64,000 nt of DNA from Paragyromitra xinjiangensis (taxonomy: Eukaryota; Ascomycota; Pezizomycetes; Pezizales; Discinaceae). Made by a program: the position numbers and the translations under genes. Every line of letters begins with the position of its first letter. Position 1 is the first letter of the stretch. The DNA is taken from assembly GCA_038503065.1 (NCBI GenBank), contig JBCAMK010000017.1, positions 62,001 to 126,000 of the forward strand, in the 5' to 3' direction. Positions 25,870 through 37,607 of the stretch are shown here, one piece after another. The notes under the pieces were generated by a model. It saw only the letters and a program-made list of their open reading frames with translations. It was not told where the DNA came from and searched no databases.

Positions 25870-27520
25870 ATGCTCGCCAGAGCTATTAATCGCTCCCTGG
25901 CTCGTTCAATTCGTCCCATTCGTCCCATTACCATCATCCCACGCTGCCCCGCCATCCCCGCCAAGTCACTGCTCCTAGGTCTTCCCCACCTCCAGCAATC
26001 CCGAACTTTCGCGATCAAGAAACGAAAACCCTACAGAGGCGGTGACCCAAGCGCCTACTCGGAATCAGAAGAGCCCATCATCCCAACAGACGCCAACACC
26101 TCTCCACAGGTAGAATCCACAACCTCGGAACCTCCCGTTGAATCATGGCAGACATCTTCCACCTCACCATCACCACCACCCCCACCAGGTACACCCCCAC
26201 CAGGCGCAGATCCAGACAAGGACCCAGCTGCCGACCTCTTTGTCCGTAAAGCTACACCTGCGACTGGCGGCGGTGGGAAGGGTGGCGAAGGTCTCCCTAA
26301 ATCAGCCTATGTCTCCTCCACAGACCGAAAGCGCGAGCGTCTCGCACGTCTCATGTTCGCTGCCTTCCTTGCTGCTGTCATTGGCGGTGGAATCTACCTT
26401 GGTCGCGATCTATCCGAGTTCGAGCAGACTATCTACGATCCCGCCACAGTCCCCAATGGATGGAGCATCTCAGCTATGTATGCGCGCATCAAAGCGCGTG
26501 TGCAGAATGTACTCGACTTCTATAATGAACCACCGTTCGAGAAGTTACTGCCCGACCCACATCCGGAATATGCTCGACCGTACACGTTGGTGATTGCGCT
26601 GGAGGACCTGTGTGTCCATAGTACGTGGGATAGGGAGCACGGATGGAGGATTGCGAAGCGACCGGGGTTGGATTATTTTTTGGCGTATCTGTTTCAAGCG
26701 TATGAGATTGTAGTGTTTACGAATCAGCATGATCAAATTGCAGCACCAATTATTCAAAAGATGGATCCGTATCCAGGGTATATCATGTTCCCACTGTTCA
26801 GGTCTCACACAAGATACAAGGACGGTAAATACATCAAGGTATGCTTCCTCCTTCCAACTCCATAGTATAACCCTAACCTGATGTAGGATCTCAACTATCT
26901 CAACCGCGACCTCTCCAAAGTCATCATGCTCGAAACCAACCCCGACGCCTGGTCGATGAACCCCGACAACACAATAAAGATGGCACCCTGGCACGGCGAC
27001 CCCAACGACAAAGAACTCGTCTCCCTCATCCCCTTCCTCGAATACATCACCGCAATGGGGATCTCCGACGTGCGACCTGTGATTGCTGAATTCGGCGATA
27101 AACATATCCCGACTGAATTCGCACGCAGAGAGGCCATCGCTCGGGCGGAACTCAAGAAACGTCTAGAGGCAGAACGCGCGCAGCGGAAGGGTACCCTAGG
27201 GGAGCTACTGTTGGCCGCGCTTGGGCTCGGGGCTCCGAAAAAGAGCAGGGAGGATGAAGAGAAGACGTTCATGGATTTGACGAGGGAGAGGGGTATGCAG
27301 GCGTATGAGCAGGCGCAGAAACATATCGCTGAGCATAAGGATGAGATGTTGAAGGAGCAAAAGGCGATGGAGAAGGAGGCGGCGGAACAGATGAAGACGA
27401 GCTTGAGTAAGATCTTTACGGAGGTGAGATATTTCTTTGCTTTCGATGGTTATTTGATGAATTAGGAATGTTAACTGTGCTCTTCTCTAGGGTCTGCCGA
27501 AGCCACCGGGACAGATGTAA
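25870..27520 (+). CDS. TIM50: Mitochondrial inner-membrane translocase subunit TIM50
   Basis: Three exons (25870-26838, 26887-27423, 27491-27520) give 511 aa. The N-terminus is a basic presequence (MLARAINRSLARSIR) followed by a proline-rich linker, one membrane span (LMFAAFLAAVIGGGIYLG) and the FCP1/NIF-like domain (YTLVIALEDLCVHSTWDREH, RPGLDYFLAYLFQAYEIVVF). The phosphatase DxDxT signature is replaced by LEDLCVH, as is usual for TIM50, which is a presequence receptor and not an enzyme. It guides preproteins from the TOM complex into TIM23. The C-terminus is a long Glu/Lys helix ending in GLPKPPGQM, which is encoded by a final 30-nt exon. Confidence 0.95.
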
Positions 27521-30252
27521 GTAGTCTTGCTGGCTGTAGGAGAAAAATAGGTTTTGGGTTTTTCTCTTTCAAACTCCACTCTTCATTACTGCTGGTTTGT
27601 CTCTGGGGTTTGTATATACTCTGCATTTTTCTCACGATTGCGTTTTAAGGGGAAGGGGAGATTAAAAGTAGTGGGTTGGGGTTGGGGTGGTTGTATCATT
27701 ATTCTTCTGGGTTCGTTCGTGTACATGTTTGGGAGTTCTCCTCTTGTTTTAGTGAAGGTTGTAGTTAGAGTTATGGACGTGCTAAAATGATCTCTTTGGT
27801 TATATTTTGCTGGTTCGGGTTAGTGTGGTTTGCGTGGTCATTCTATGGGTTGTTTGTTCTGTCTTTACTTCATTTCACCACCTCACTTCATCCCCCACTA
27901 CTCCTCTGCAGTGCCAACATCTATTCTGGAGTTTATTCAACACAGGTATTCCAACAATGCTTTCTCTTCATCCCTTCTCCATTGGCTTCATTCAATCTCT
28001 TAATACCACGTCCACTCTCAATCCATCCGACCAGAGACAGCAATACAGCACCAACAGTCATTTGTATAAAGCCAGGCACTTGATTCTTGCTCCTACCACA
28101 TTGAGAAATGTATCTATAGCTGCATGAAAAGAGCAGCTGATGAGGCATATAGAAACTACTCTACTGCCGACGGACATACCAGACACGGTTTCGCCGGAAA
28201 TTTCATCGTCCTTTTGCTCCCTACGCCATGACAGTCTACGATATCAGGAGCGTACGATGGTATTTTTGACCATTAGATAGACTCAGCTGGAGTAAGAGTC
28301 GGCATTATTTTACAGTAGATTCACCCTACTAAGCGTTAGGTCATCCGATAGGACTTCCGGCAGGTATTACGTTCTTGGAAAGTATCAAATGACCGTTATT
28401 CGGCGCTTTGTCTTTTAGCACCACTTGGTGGGATGCGTGATTAGCGAGGAAGCGTGTCACTGATGCTTTAAGCTGGCTCTCTACTATCATTGGTGTGGGC
28501 GCTTTTGTTATGGGTCGAATCTTTGGTGGACTTACTATTATTGGTCACTGCTTATGCTCGGACCTGAGACAGCTTACGGTTACGAATGTGGCTCGAGACC
28601 ACTATTAGAGCGCTGGTGGTCAAACTACTATGGAGCGTATACATTACGGCGCTTAGTTCACGGGAGAAGACATCAAGAGATGCGAACATGCGAACATGCG
28701 AACCACTGGGTGCAGGCACTTAGGAATAAGAGAATCGTCTATTCAGTTTGGTGGAGCGTGGGTATACGGACACTTAATGATACCAGGAGTCCTAGAGTTC
28801 ACCTACGGGGATAGTGTGTCGGATGAGTTGGCCGGCATATTGCTCGACAGCCCCAGGCCAAGCTATTTTACCCGGATCTCGAGGGTCTTCGTGTGAGGTA
28901 GTTACTAGAGTATTATGCTCGTGATGGGCTTGTTTCGATATCATCGAATGGTATTTATCTCTATCCCCTGCTTAATCGTTGGTGTGGTAGTGTTGATGGT
29001 AACTAGTCCGTGGGTCCATTAAGGGGTTTATTTAACGCCTACTAGACCACGACTACACCTTGGAAAATGGCAGTTGAAGCGGTCGATTCGAAAATCATGA
29101 ACCGCACTCCCACCAGATGGAGCTCCTAGAGTTTAATTGGCTAGAAATAATCCAAGAGCCAAGTAACATGACTGCAACTTGGCTGGATCATTCTCCCTAA
29201 TGCCGCAGGAACATACGGAAAATAGCCAGATACATGTGCTGTGCTGTACATGTGGGTTTGGACGCGGAAACGGATAATGACCTAACCCAAGAATTTTAGA
29301 GAGGAGTTACATGAAGGCTTCCGCGTATTTTAGGAGATACCTCAGTAAACCGCATATTTTTCTCTATTATCTTTAGTTTGCGGGGTTGAGGGTGAGTTAC
29401 TGATATTGGGTTAGAAAATCTCAAACAATCAAACATGTTCCTGGAAATCCTTCAGAAAAGCATCACTTATTCGTCCATGCGCCGATTACGACCTGACTAC
29501 ACTACCCAAGATAGGTCTCATAAATATTACCCAAAGTTTTCGCCTACCCTAGATCGAGATCACCATCTACTGGAACTAAGGGAAACTAGAACTAGTAAAA
29601 TATTTGCAACTTCTCTCCCCTGCCATGTCAAATGCTAATTTAAATTTATTCTTTTCAAGAGGGAACGTTATTCTGTACCCTCTGGGTCCTTCTGATTTTG
29701 GTTGGCGCCCGCACCCGAAAGCACGACTGCCGGCGCTCTACGTCACTAGGGAGTGTTATCAGTGTCCAGCATTCTATTGCCCGAACAGCAAGCACTTAGA
29801 CTGAGAAAATATGACGGATCTGACCCACCAAAAACGACTCATCCGCCTGTTTGTTGGCACATAGCTCACGTTGATCCTGGCGACATGAAAATTTAACATG
29901 GGATTACTATGTACTCCCTAGGAACATTACCGCATCATCGACAGTCACTCGGTGAACTATTTGCCAGCGAAATAAGATCTACGGCTGGCTGCGTGCTATT
30001 TCATCTAATCCTTCAAGATTCTATCACGTACTAGTAACACTACCATATTTGACTAGAATGAAGCATCGTGACTCACTACTAAACACCCCAACCACAAAAC
30101 CATTACTCCAACCTAACCAATAAACCCATCCTAGGAATATAGAATCACCCCCAAAAACCACACCCACTTTAAAACCCAAGCCCAAGATGCCCCCACCCCT
30201 ACCCCACTTACAAAACCTCACCAAAGCCACCTTCTAACCCATTAACCCTCCC
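27521..30252. other. Long gene-poor spacer
   Basis: About 2.7 kb without a supported gene. Overlapping frames at 28554-28896 (for example GAWVYGHLMIPGVLEFTYGD) look faintly coding and may be a relic. The 28680 area contains a GCGAACAT tandem of two and a half copies. Confidence 0.4.
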
Positions 30253-30516
30253 ATGACCTCCACCAAAACCCTCCACACCCTGATCTGCGAACTCGACATC
30301 ATAAAACGCACAACCGAACAACTAAGCCGCAAACGATTCATCCGAGAGGAGCTCGCTCGAGAACAACTAACACTCGAGCATGAGATTGCGGAAGCAGAGA
30401 GGGTAGCATTGTCGTTCGACGAAGATGCAGTGATCGTTAACCGTGACAGCGCTGGAAAACCCACGGTAGACAACGAACATGGTTCAGGTAAAGATACTAA
30501 ACTTAGGGTGGTTTGA
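30253..30516 (+). CDS. Small orphan protein related to the one at 37275-37607
   Basis: An 87-aa frame starting at the first ATG. The N-terminal half is a charged helix (IIKRTTEQLSRKRFIREELA) and the second half is acidic with VIVNRDSAGKPTV. The pattern 'I-x-KR-x-TE-x-LSR-x4-RE' recurs in the minus-strand frame at 37275-37607, which argues that both are real members of a small family. An alternative model splices from a GTAAAG donor at 30488 to an acceptor ending at 30649. That adds 39 residues with a hydrophobic stretch (LMVFNGLIRLIVL) and stops at 30765, but the intron would be longer than others here. Function unknown. Confidence 0.4.
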   Translation: MTSTKTLHTLICELDIIKRTTEQLSRKRFIREELAREQLTLEHEIAEAERVALSFDEDAVIVNRDSAGKPTVDNEHGSGKDTKLRVV

Positions 30517-31174
30517 AGGCTTGTGGGTAGGGGTTAATGCTGGGTGCGGGGTTTGTGCTAGTGCTTTTTTGTGTGGGTGTTTGGTTACTGGGTTGTGCTT
30601 GTTTTATCGCCTTTGTTTTCTTGGGCTTTTGGGGCTTGCGTCTCTACAGGATCGAACTTTTGGGGATCTGGAATCACGGGGCTGATGGTATTTAATGGAT
30701 TAATTAGATTGATTGTGCTTTCTCGGAGTGGAATTTGGGGTGTGGAAAGATTGGTTGATCTCTAAAGCCTCTTTCTGTACTGAACTAGCCATTGAAGAGT
30801 ACCATCGAAGAAAAGATTATAAGCTGAGGAACGATCTAAAAGTTAGTAGGATCTTGAAGCGCAGTATAACGCAGTATAGAACCACAGCTGTTACCAGCAG
30901 GCACCAGACAGGCCACCCCCACTGCAATACAAACAGCATAACCCACAATTCCCACTAAAACCTGATACATTTCTGTAAACCTCGTATCGTCTCTATCAGG
31001 AACACCATACGCCATCTATTTCCTACTATACATAGACGAACCACCCAACCCGGCTCACCAAGGAAGAGAAACAGACTTTTAAATTCCCCCTAAAACAAAA
31101 CAAGTGTAAAAAACAGTATAAACTCCCCATTACCCCACGCCCTCAGCTCCCTTATCACACCCCTTCTCAGCTCC
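30517..31174. other. Spacer and GCD2 3' flank
   Basis: Contains the possible second exon of the small gene (30650-30765). No other coding or RNA feature seen. Confidence 0.35.
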
Positions 31175-32817
31175 CTAAACAGCAGCCCCTGCTGCATTCC
31201 TCAACACACTCGCAACACTATTCGGCGCCACGCATCCATGCTCACATATAACCATCTTCACACAATCGCTCGGGGTAACATCATACCTAAAACTCTCAAC
31301 ATGAGTCCCCTCGACCTCCCTCCACCCAACCAATGGCCCAACCTCCTTCCTATCCCCCTCTGACATCGTCACTAACAACTCCGGATCACCTACAAAATTA
31401 GCCCACATCCACATCCACAAACAATAGGTACCTACCAAGCTCATTAAACACAATCCCATCATGGTTAATCTTATCACTAAACTTGATACTCTCACAAGCA
31501 ACAACAACCGGAATCCCCGCCCCCTTCGCACACACTGCCACCGCGGCGGTTCCAGCACGACTATACAACGCCCCATCCGCCATGATCGCATGCGCACCTA
31601 GTAACACCCTCGTCGCCTCCCGCACCGAGTACTCTAGTGCATACAAGTGCACATACTCACAACTTATCCCAGCCTCGGATAACCCAACCAGCATGTTCGC
31701 ACCCTCAAGCAGCGGGCGTGAGTCCACGACAATAACACGGAACCTCCGTCCACGACGATGAGCTTCGATGAGTGCGCGTTCTACGACTTGGGATTTACCA
31801 TATGTGAGGATTACGTCTCGGTTTTTGATATAGCGGGCGACAGTGGTGTTAACGATCATATCGTCTGCGACAGAGATTTTCTCACGGACGAAGGCGTCGA
31901 TTTTGGCTGTGAGTTGGTTTTTGGCGGATTCTTCCGTGAGGTCGGGGGAGGTGTTGGCGATTTCTTGTTTCAGCCAGCGGATGGTGTTGCCCATTGCGGT
32001 GGACATGGGGCGGGCGGAGAGGAGGTAGGCGACTTGGCGGGAGAGGTAGTGGCCTGGGAGGTGACGGGAGAGGGTGGAGTCTGCGGGGGTTTCGTAGTCG
32101 TGGATTACCTGGGGGGGGTTAGTGGGGTCGAGTGATGGGTTGTGACGGACTCACTCGTTTCATGGCTAGGAGGAAGCCGAGACAGCGAGCTGTGCTACCG
32201 GCGAGAACGTATTGGTTTATTTGGAGTCCAAGGGTTAGAATTGCGGGGTGGACATCTGGGTGGGCGCTCGAGAGGCCGAATGTTGGGGCTTTCTTCTTGT
32301 CTTGTTGCTCTATTGATAGGTCTTTTAGGAGGCCTATGAGTCCGTTGTCTTTCGCGGGTTCTACTACGATTTCGACCTCTTTCACGACAGGCGCAGGGTT
32401 CGTGGGGTAGATCGTCTTTACGATGCCCCCGGAACCGGTTGTTTGTGTAGTGGGGGGTGCATTCTTGTCGCCTTTCTGGGGGCCTCTAGGACCTGTTTGA
32501 GGTGGGGGAGCACCAGATGCTGCTTTAGAGTCGGCACGACGTGCAGCTTTTTCTGCTTTCTTCTTCTCTTTCAGTTCTTTGGCGGAGAGCTTGCCGTCGG
32601 TTGCTCCTGCAGGTTTGGGCTGTTGGTCTTTAGGTTTTGAGTCCTTGGGGGGTTTGGGGGGTTTTGGATCTTTGGGTGGTTTGGGGTCTTTGACGGGCCG
32701 TTGGGTGGATGTGGGGGTGGATTGAGAGGTAGCTGATGGGGTGGAGGTGACGGGGGGAGGATTGGAGAGTGTGATTGAGGGGGCAGAGGCGCTGGGGGTG
32801 GATTTTTTGTCGACCAT
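31175..32817 (-). CDS. GCD2: Translation initiation factor eIF2B, delta subunit
   Basis: Three exons (32817-32155, 32108-31436, 31389-31175) give 516 aa. Residues 1-120 are a Pro/Lys-rich disordered tail (PKPPKDPKPPKPPKD) typical of fungal delta subunits. Residues from about 165 form the regulatory IF-2B fold: LQINQYVLAGSTARCLGFLL, LSRQVAYLLSARPMSTAMGN, VILTYGKSQVVERALIEAH, VIVVDSRPLLEGANML, and the end DCVKMVICEHG. The protein is part of the decameric guanine-nucleotide exchange factor for eIF2 and senses phosphorylated eIF2-alpha. The start ATG is 474 bp from the start of the divergent GT90 gene. Confidence 0.95.
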
Positions 32818-33290
32818 GGCGGGGGGGGTGAAGCTGCGGGGGATAGAGATGTCGTAGGGATGGAGATGGAGATGGAGATGCTGTAGAGTGGAGGGGTGGA
32901 GAGTGGTGGGGGATTAAACCCTAAGTCCGGGTAACCAGAAACCCTAGACCCTAGACCCTAATCTGAATATTATATTATATTATATCATATTATATCACTA
33001 CATCAGTACCAATATCACTTCTACAGCTCTGTCTTGCTCGAATACAGAAGAAAGACACAGCTATTCACAGATGCTCTCCCGAATCCTGTCTCTCTCTCGG
33101 TCCGACTGCTCGGCTCTGTAAAACAATACCCGTTCCCCGGACGCCAAGTGCCAGGGATCCCGAGCTGCCAATCCAGTCCTCCTGGTCCCCTATTTCCCAC
33201 CACCACTGCCTCTCCCTTACGCCTGTCACCTCCCGCGCAGGTTCTACGCTCTTCCGACGGGAACACGCATCAAAGACACCCACGAAGGAA
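32818..33290. promoter_or_regulatory. Divergent promoter of GCD2 and the GT90 gene
   Basis: Holds GATGGA repeats (32867-32880), a telomere-like box TAAACCCTAA (about 32915), a triple CCCTAGA array ending in CCCTAA (32939-32961) and an AT-only microsatellite TATATTATATTATAT (about 32967-32998). Telo-box-like ACCCTA sites are common in promoters of translation-related genes in eukaryotes; their role here is inferred. Confidence 0.45.
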
Positions 33291-35454
33291 ATGTCGCTTA
33301 CGGAACGCGATGCCTCGCGGAAACGCATCTTCGTCGTGTTGGCATGTTTCGGCACTGTTATCCTCCTCACCAATCTGGCGTTGATCACTGGGACGGACTT
33401 TGGGATCCGGATAGAGAAGTTACCGTTGCCGGAGATGTTGGGAGGAAAGCCAAAGGGCTCGGGGTCGGTGGATTTCTCTGATACTGTGGGTAGTTCTATA
33501 TTACTGTGCTGTGGCGGGAATGGACGCTGGGAATATCCTGTCAACAGGATCGTTGACCCATCTCATGCGATTCCTAAATCCCATACCAAATCCCATACCC
33601 CCGAGACATATCTCACTGACACAAACAGCTCCCCAAGCTCGGCGAAATCCTCGACGACCTCGACTTCGACAGATCGCGGGAATCAGTCGACAACCACCCA
33701 ATCGTCACTCTAATGGCCGAAGCCACCCAGCGCTTCCGCGAATACGACACCGGACGCTCCAAAACCTTCTCCCAAGCCGTGAAACGCTACCGATCACAAT
33801 ACGGCCGTCACCCTCCCCCCGGTTTCGACAAATGGTACATATTCGCGCGCGAACGCGGAATCTACCATCTCGACGACTTTGACCAAATCATGGCCGACCT
33901 CCGTCCCTTCTTCTCCATCCCTCCCGCGGACCTACGTCTTCTCATCCGCGGCATCATCTCGGAGGACTCTGGTCCCTCCGGTCTCGCCGCATTCTCTATC
34001 AAATCCGGGAAAGTCTCTACCATCAACAGTAAAGACAACTGGCGTGCCCAGAACTTCGAAAAGCTCCTCAACGTCTTTGCTTCCCACCTACCTGACATGG
34101 AGATCGCAATGAACAGGCTAGACCAGCCCCGGGTGATCGTCGAATGGGAGACTCTACAAGATGCCCTCCGCAAGGAGGAGAGTGCCAGATCCATGCCCCC
34201 CGAGGTCATCAACGAGTTTACCCCACGAGCCCCAATCTCCGACGACGCAGAGCTGCCAACAGCAGAATGGTTCGAGGCCCCCGGAAAACCGTATATGGAC
34301 CTTGCGTCCAAAGCTTGCCCGCCAGAATCCTACGCCCGGAACAACGACACGATGGATCCAGCGGTAGCGGAAGCGAAATACAAGCTCCCAAACACCGGTG
34401 GGATAGTAACGAACTTCAACCTCTCCTCAGACCTCTGCACTGTCGGACCAGCAATCACCGATCTCCACGGGTTCATGTTCAGCGCATCAACAATCGTCGC
34501 AACAAAAAAACTAGTCCCAGTATTCGGCGAATGCAAAGTAAACGTCAACAACGACATCCTCTTCCCAGCAAACATGTACTACTCGCAAGACCCACGCTAC
34601 GATTACGACGGTAAAAAGGACATAATCTGGGAAGACAAAAAAACCACCATGTTCTGGCGGGGCATCACCTCCGGGGGAGTCCAAACGAAAGACAACTGGC
34701 GTCGCCTCCACCGCCACCGTTTAGTCCTCATGACGAACTCCACCGCCCTCGAAATCTCAAAAGAAACCCACCCAATCCTCAACTGGACCAACGACACATC
34801 TAAAACCTACACCGAAGCCCCATTCGCCCCACCCGCCTTCGCACAGGAATACACCGACGTTGGATTCCCAGAGATGAAATGGTGCGTTCCAGACCCTGAA
34901 TGCGAGTGGCTTAAAATCTACTTCAGCACAGTCCCAAAAACAGATCTCACCGACCAATTCCTATATAAATACCTTGTCGACATCGACGGACACAGCTTCT
35001 CAGGACGCTGGCACGCATTCCTCAAGAGCCGCAGCGTCGGCATCAAGGCAACCGTATTCCGCGAATGGCACGACAGTCGCCTCTTTGCGTGGTTGCATTT
35101 CGCCCCGATGGATAACCGCTTTGATGGTATGTTACCCGTGGCGCATAGTGGGCTTTACTAACGGAGATAGACCTTTACACGCTCCTTACGTATTTCGTCG
35201 GCCTAGGATCCCCGCATGGGACGGGGTCGAGTCCGGGCCCGAGGACGGATTTGTATGTGCCTGGACATGATTTCGAGGCGAAAAAGTTGGCGAATCAGGG
35301 GAGGGACTGGGCGGGGAAGGTGTTGAGACGGGAGGATATTGAGATTTATATGTATAGGTTGTTGTTGGAGTATGCGCGGTTGTTGGATGATGAGAGGGAT
35401 CGGATTGGGTATGGGGGGGATGGGAGCGAGATGGATGAGAAATGGAGTTGGTGA
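33291..35454 (+). CDS. CAP10-type glycosyltransferase (GT90), type II membrane protein
   Basis: Three exons (33291-33485, 33629-35126, 35171-35454) give 658 aa. A short cytosolic tail (MSLTERDASRKR) is followed by a signal anchor (IFVVLACFGTVILLTNLALI), then a stem with few conserved residues. The catalytic part starts about residue 350 and has TTMFWRGITSGG, then DGHSFSGRWHAFLKSRSVG and ATVFREWHDSRLFAW, the core blocks of the CAP10/KTELC1 family (GT90). Members include Cryptococcus CAP10 and Cxt1 xylosyltransferase and metazoan POGLUT. It probably adds a xylose or glucose in the Golgi, but donor and acceptor cannot be told from the sequence. The final exon ends with an acidic tail. Confidence 0.9.
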
Positions 35455-36402
35455 GGGAGGGAGGTAATGTGATGATGATGGGAGTAAAAGTATACATGTT
35501 TGGGCGTTTGTGGGCTTAGTTTGTCTTCGTTTCTTTAGTATTATTTTTTGGTTATTGGAAGTTGTGGAGGTAATGTGGTGGGATGAGACTTGCTATAGTT
35601 GGACCTGGATGGGTATGGAGGTCTTGGAAGCTAATACTAAGGTGTTATCGCATGTTGAGTTTCGGGTCTAGAGGTGTATGTAATCAATCTTTGAAATAGG
35701 TGGAGTGCTCTATGGAGGGTGTCGTTCTCGAAAATAACAGACGACGCGTAAACACTAATCAAACCTACATCGAAGAAAAGAGTGGTGAGAGAAAGGGTAA
35801 CTGTGCTTGTTCGACTTGAAGGTTGCGCTCATTTGATATGTACAGGTTCTAGCCAGTGCTAGCAGCAGTGAAAACCCGTCGAGAGGGTGTTTTGGTTACG
35901 GAATTGATTAAGATGAGTGTTTGTTGGACTATCACATAATGTCCTTAGATCCAGAGCCTGGAAGATAAAAGCTCCGAGAGAGGGAATGGGATTAAGATGC
36001 ATAAGGTAGTGCTATTTAGATGCTTGTATTCATCTTACCATCTAGTCCTAAGAAGATCAGGAAATGATGAAAGTAACCGGAAATTTAATGAAAATAGAGA
36101 AAACATAGAAGGAAGTAGATATATTGTATGCCACTGCACCAATATAAGATACCACTCTTGCCCTCTCCGTCCATAGACACATCCTTTTCAGTCAGCTACA
36201 CTACCACTTATAGGAAATGCAGTTGTTTGCTTTCACGAGAATATCCTCTAGCATGTAAATTTCAGTATAGATATTTGCTAACCTCTGCAGAATTGATTAG
36301 TGGGTCTAAATACGATAGCAAGGGCATTCCTGCACATAACCAAAAGCTCATAACAAGAGCACTGAGTCCACCACACCAACCACGATAAAATAACCTAGAT
36401 TC
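35455..36402. other. Spacer downstream of GT90
   Basis: AT-rich 3' flank without supported genes. Confidence 0.4.
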
Positions 36403-36699
36403 TCAATCCTCCGGCGGTCTGATAAAAATCCCAGGATGTAACCCCGCAACAGGAGCTTTCACAGCTACATAATCGAACCCCGAATCATCCTCTACATCCT
36501 CCAGACAAACAACGTCGATATCCAGCTCGGCAGTCGGCATGTTAATAGCTGTCAAGCTTCCGCTACTAGTAGACAGAAGAATACTGCTAGTTTTAACCTC
36601 AAGACAATCATACCGGAGGTTCTCCCATTCCTTTTTGCGGGCTAGTTGACCCTTTTTTAGCTCCAAGTACTGGGGTTTTTTTGTTAATCTGAAGAGCAT
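36403..36699 (-). CDS. Small orphan protein
   Basis: An uninterrupted 98-aa frame with a basic first half (LTKKPQYLELKKGQLARKKE) and an acidic second half (LDIDVVCLEDVEDDSG) ending in GIFIRPPED. Charge is segregated in the same direction as in the nearby small proteins at 30253 and 37275, and it ends in FDYVAVKAPVAGL-like text. I cannot align it with confidence. It may belong to the same group or be unrelated. No motif is recognised. Confidence 0.35.
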   Translation of the reverse strand: MLFRLTKKPQYLELKKGQLARKKEWENLRYDCLEVKTSSILLSTSSGSLTAINMPTAELDIDVVCLEDVEDDSGFDYVAVKAPVAGLHPGIFIRPPED

Positions 36700-37274
36700 T
36701 TTAGTTGTGCTTGTTGGGTAAGGGTTGTGGTGATGGGAGTGTGGTTTAGGGTAATTTTTGATCTGATATTAATTTATACATGTAGCTAAATTCTATGGTG
36801 TTAAACAGATAGAAATTCGTCTCCTGACTAAGGACTTGGTGCTACAGTGACTAGAAACCTTAACTTAATATAAACTTCAAAATACAAAACAAATAGTCAA
36901 TTTACTCTACAAAAAGTAGCCAAAACATCCACATACTCCTTCGCACTAAAAGGGCATCTCCTTTCGATATACCGGTCCTGACCAGACCATCAAACAAGAG
37001 CGTTGGATATGCTACCGGTAGCACTTGTAAGCCCAAGGTCGTAATCCCACCACTGCGTAGCCAGAGATCCAGGAAATACCAACAAGGTGTCCGATCTGAT
37101 AGAAGCCGGCCCCGAGTTGCCTGTCTCAAGCCCATCCCACCAGGTGATCCTTCCATCGCTGGAGCTATTCGCTTGATAGCTAACCGTGTGGAAAACTTAA
37201 ACTTCCATCGGGTGATTGGCGAACGGTGTCGCGGGGATGCGGTACAGCCAGCAGCATAGCACCGCAGCTGGAAC
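36700..37274. other. Spacer with overlapping minus-strand frame
   Basis: A 128-codon minus-strand frame (36902-37288) overlaps the end of the next gene. Its composition is not clearly coding. Confidence 0.3.
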
Positions 37275-37607
37275 CTAGAGAGGAACATTCACGAAATTTT
37301 TATCCCCCAGAGTTAAGCCGGTAAAACCGTCAGCTGGAGCTTTCTTTGGCACTTGGCTAGGAGTGTCCAATCGGAGGTTATAGTCTAGAATCTCCTGTGA
37401 AACTTCGGGCGTGCCGTCATCCTTAATATCGATGATTAAGTACTCTTCTTCTTCTAGCGATCGAATAGGGTCAGAAGCCCCGGCTTCCGTTTTTTTGCTC
37501 TTAGAGGCTGCTTTCTCTTCAGGACAGGGCTCTCGAACGGCGTATCCACGAGAGAGTCGCTCAGTCGCTCGTTTGACGATTCCGATCTTGCCAATTCGGG
37601 AAAACAT
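37275..37607 (-). CDS. Small orphan protein, relative of 30253-30516
   Basis: 110 aa, starting MFSRIGKIGIVKRATERLSR. The section IVKRATERLSRGYAVRE lines up with IIKRTTEQLSRKRFIRE of the other protein, and both have an acidic run followed by a 'D-x-G-x-P-x-V' motif (IIDIKDDGTPEV here, VIVNRDSAGKPTV there). No signal peptide, membrane segment or known domain. Retained similarity between two otherwise unrelated loci is the main support for calling it a gene. Confidence 0.45.
   Translation of the reverse strand: MFSRIGKIGIVKRATERLSRGYAVREPCPEEKAASKSKKTEAGASDPIRSLEEEEYLIIDIKDDGTPEVSQEILDYNLRLDTPSQVPKKAPADGFTGLTLGDKNFVNVPL

Noticed and set aside
28554..28896. Overlapping frames with Trp/Tyr-rich text
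   Set aside because: Coding-like in places but in two frames, with no start, exon or family; at most a relic.
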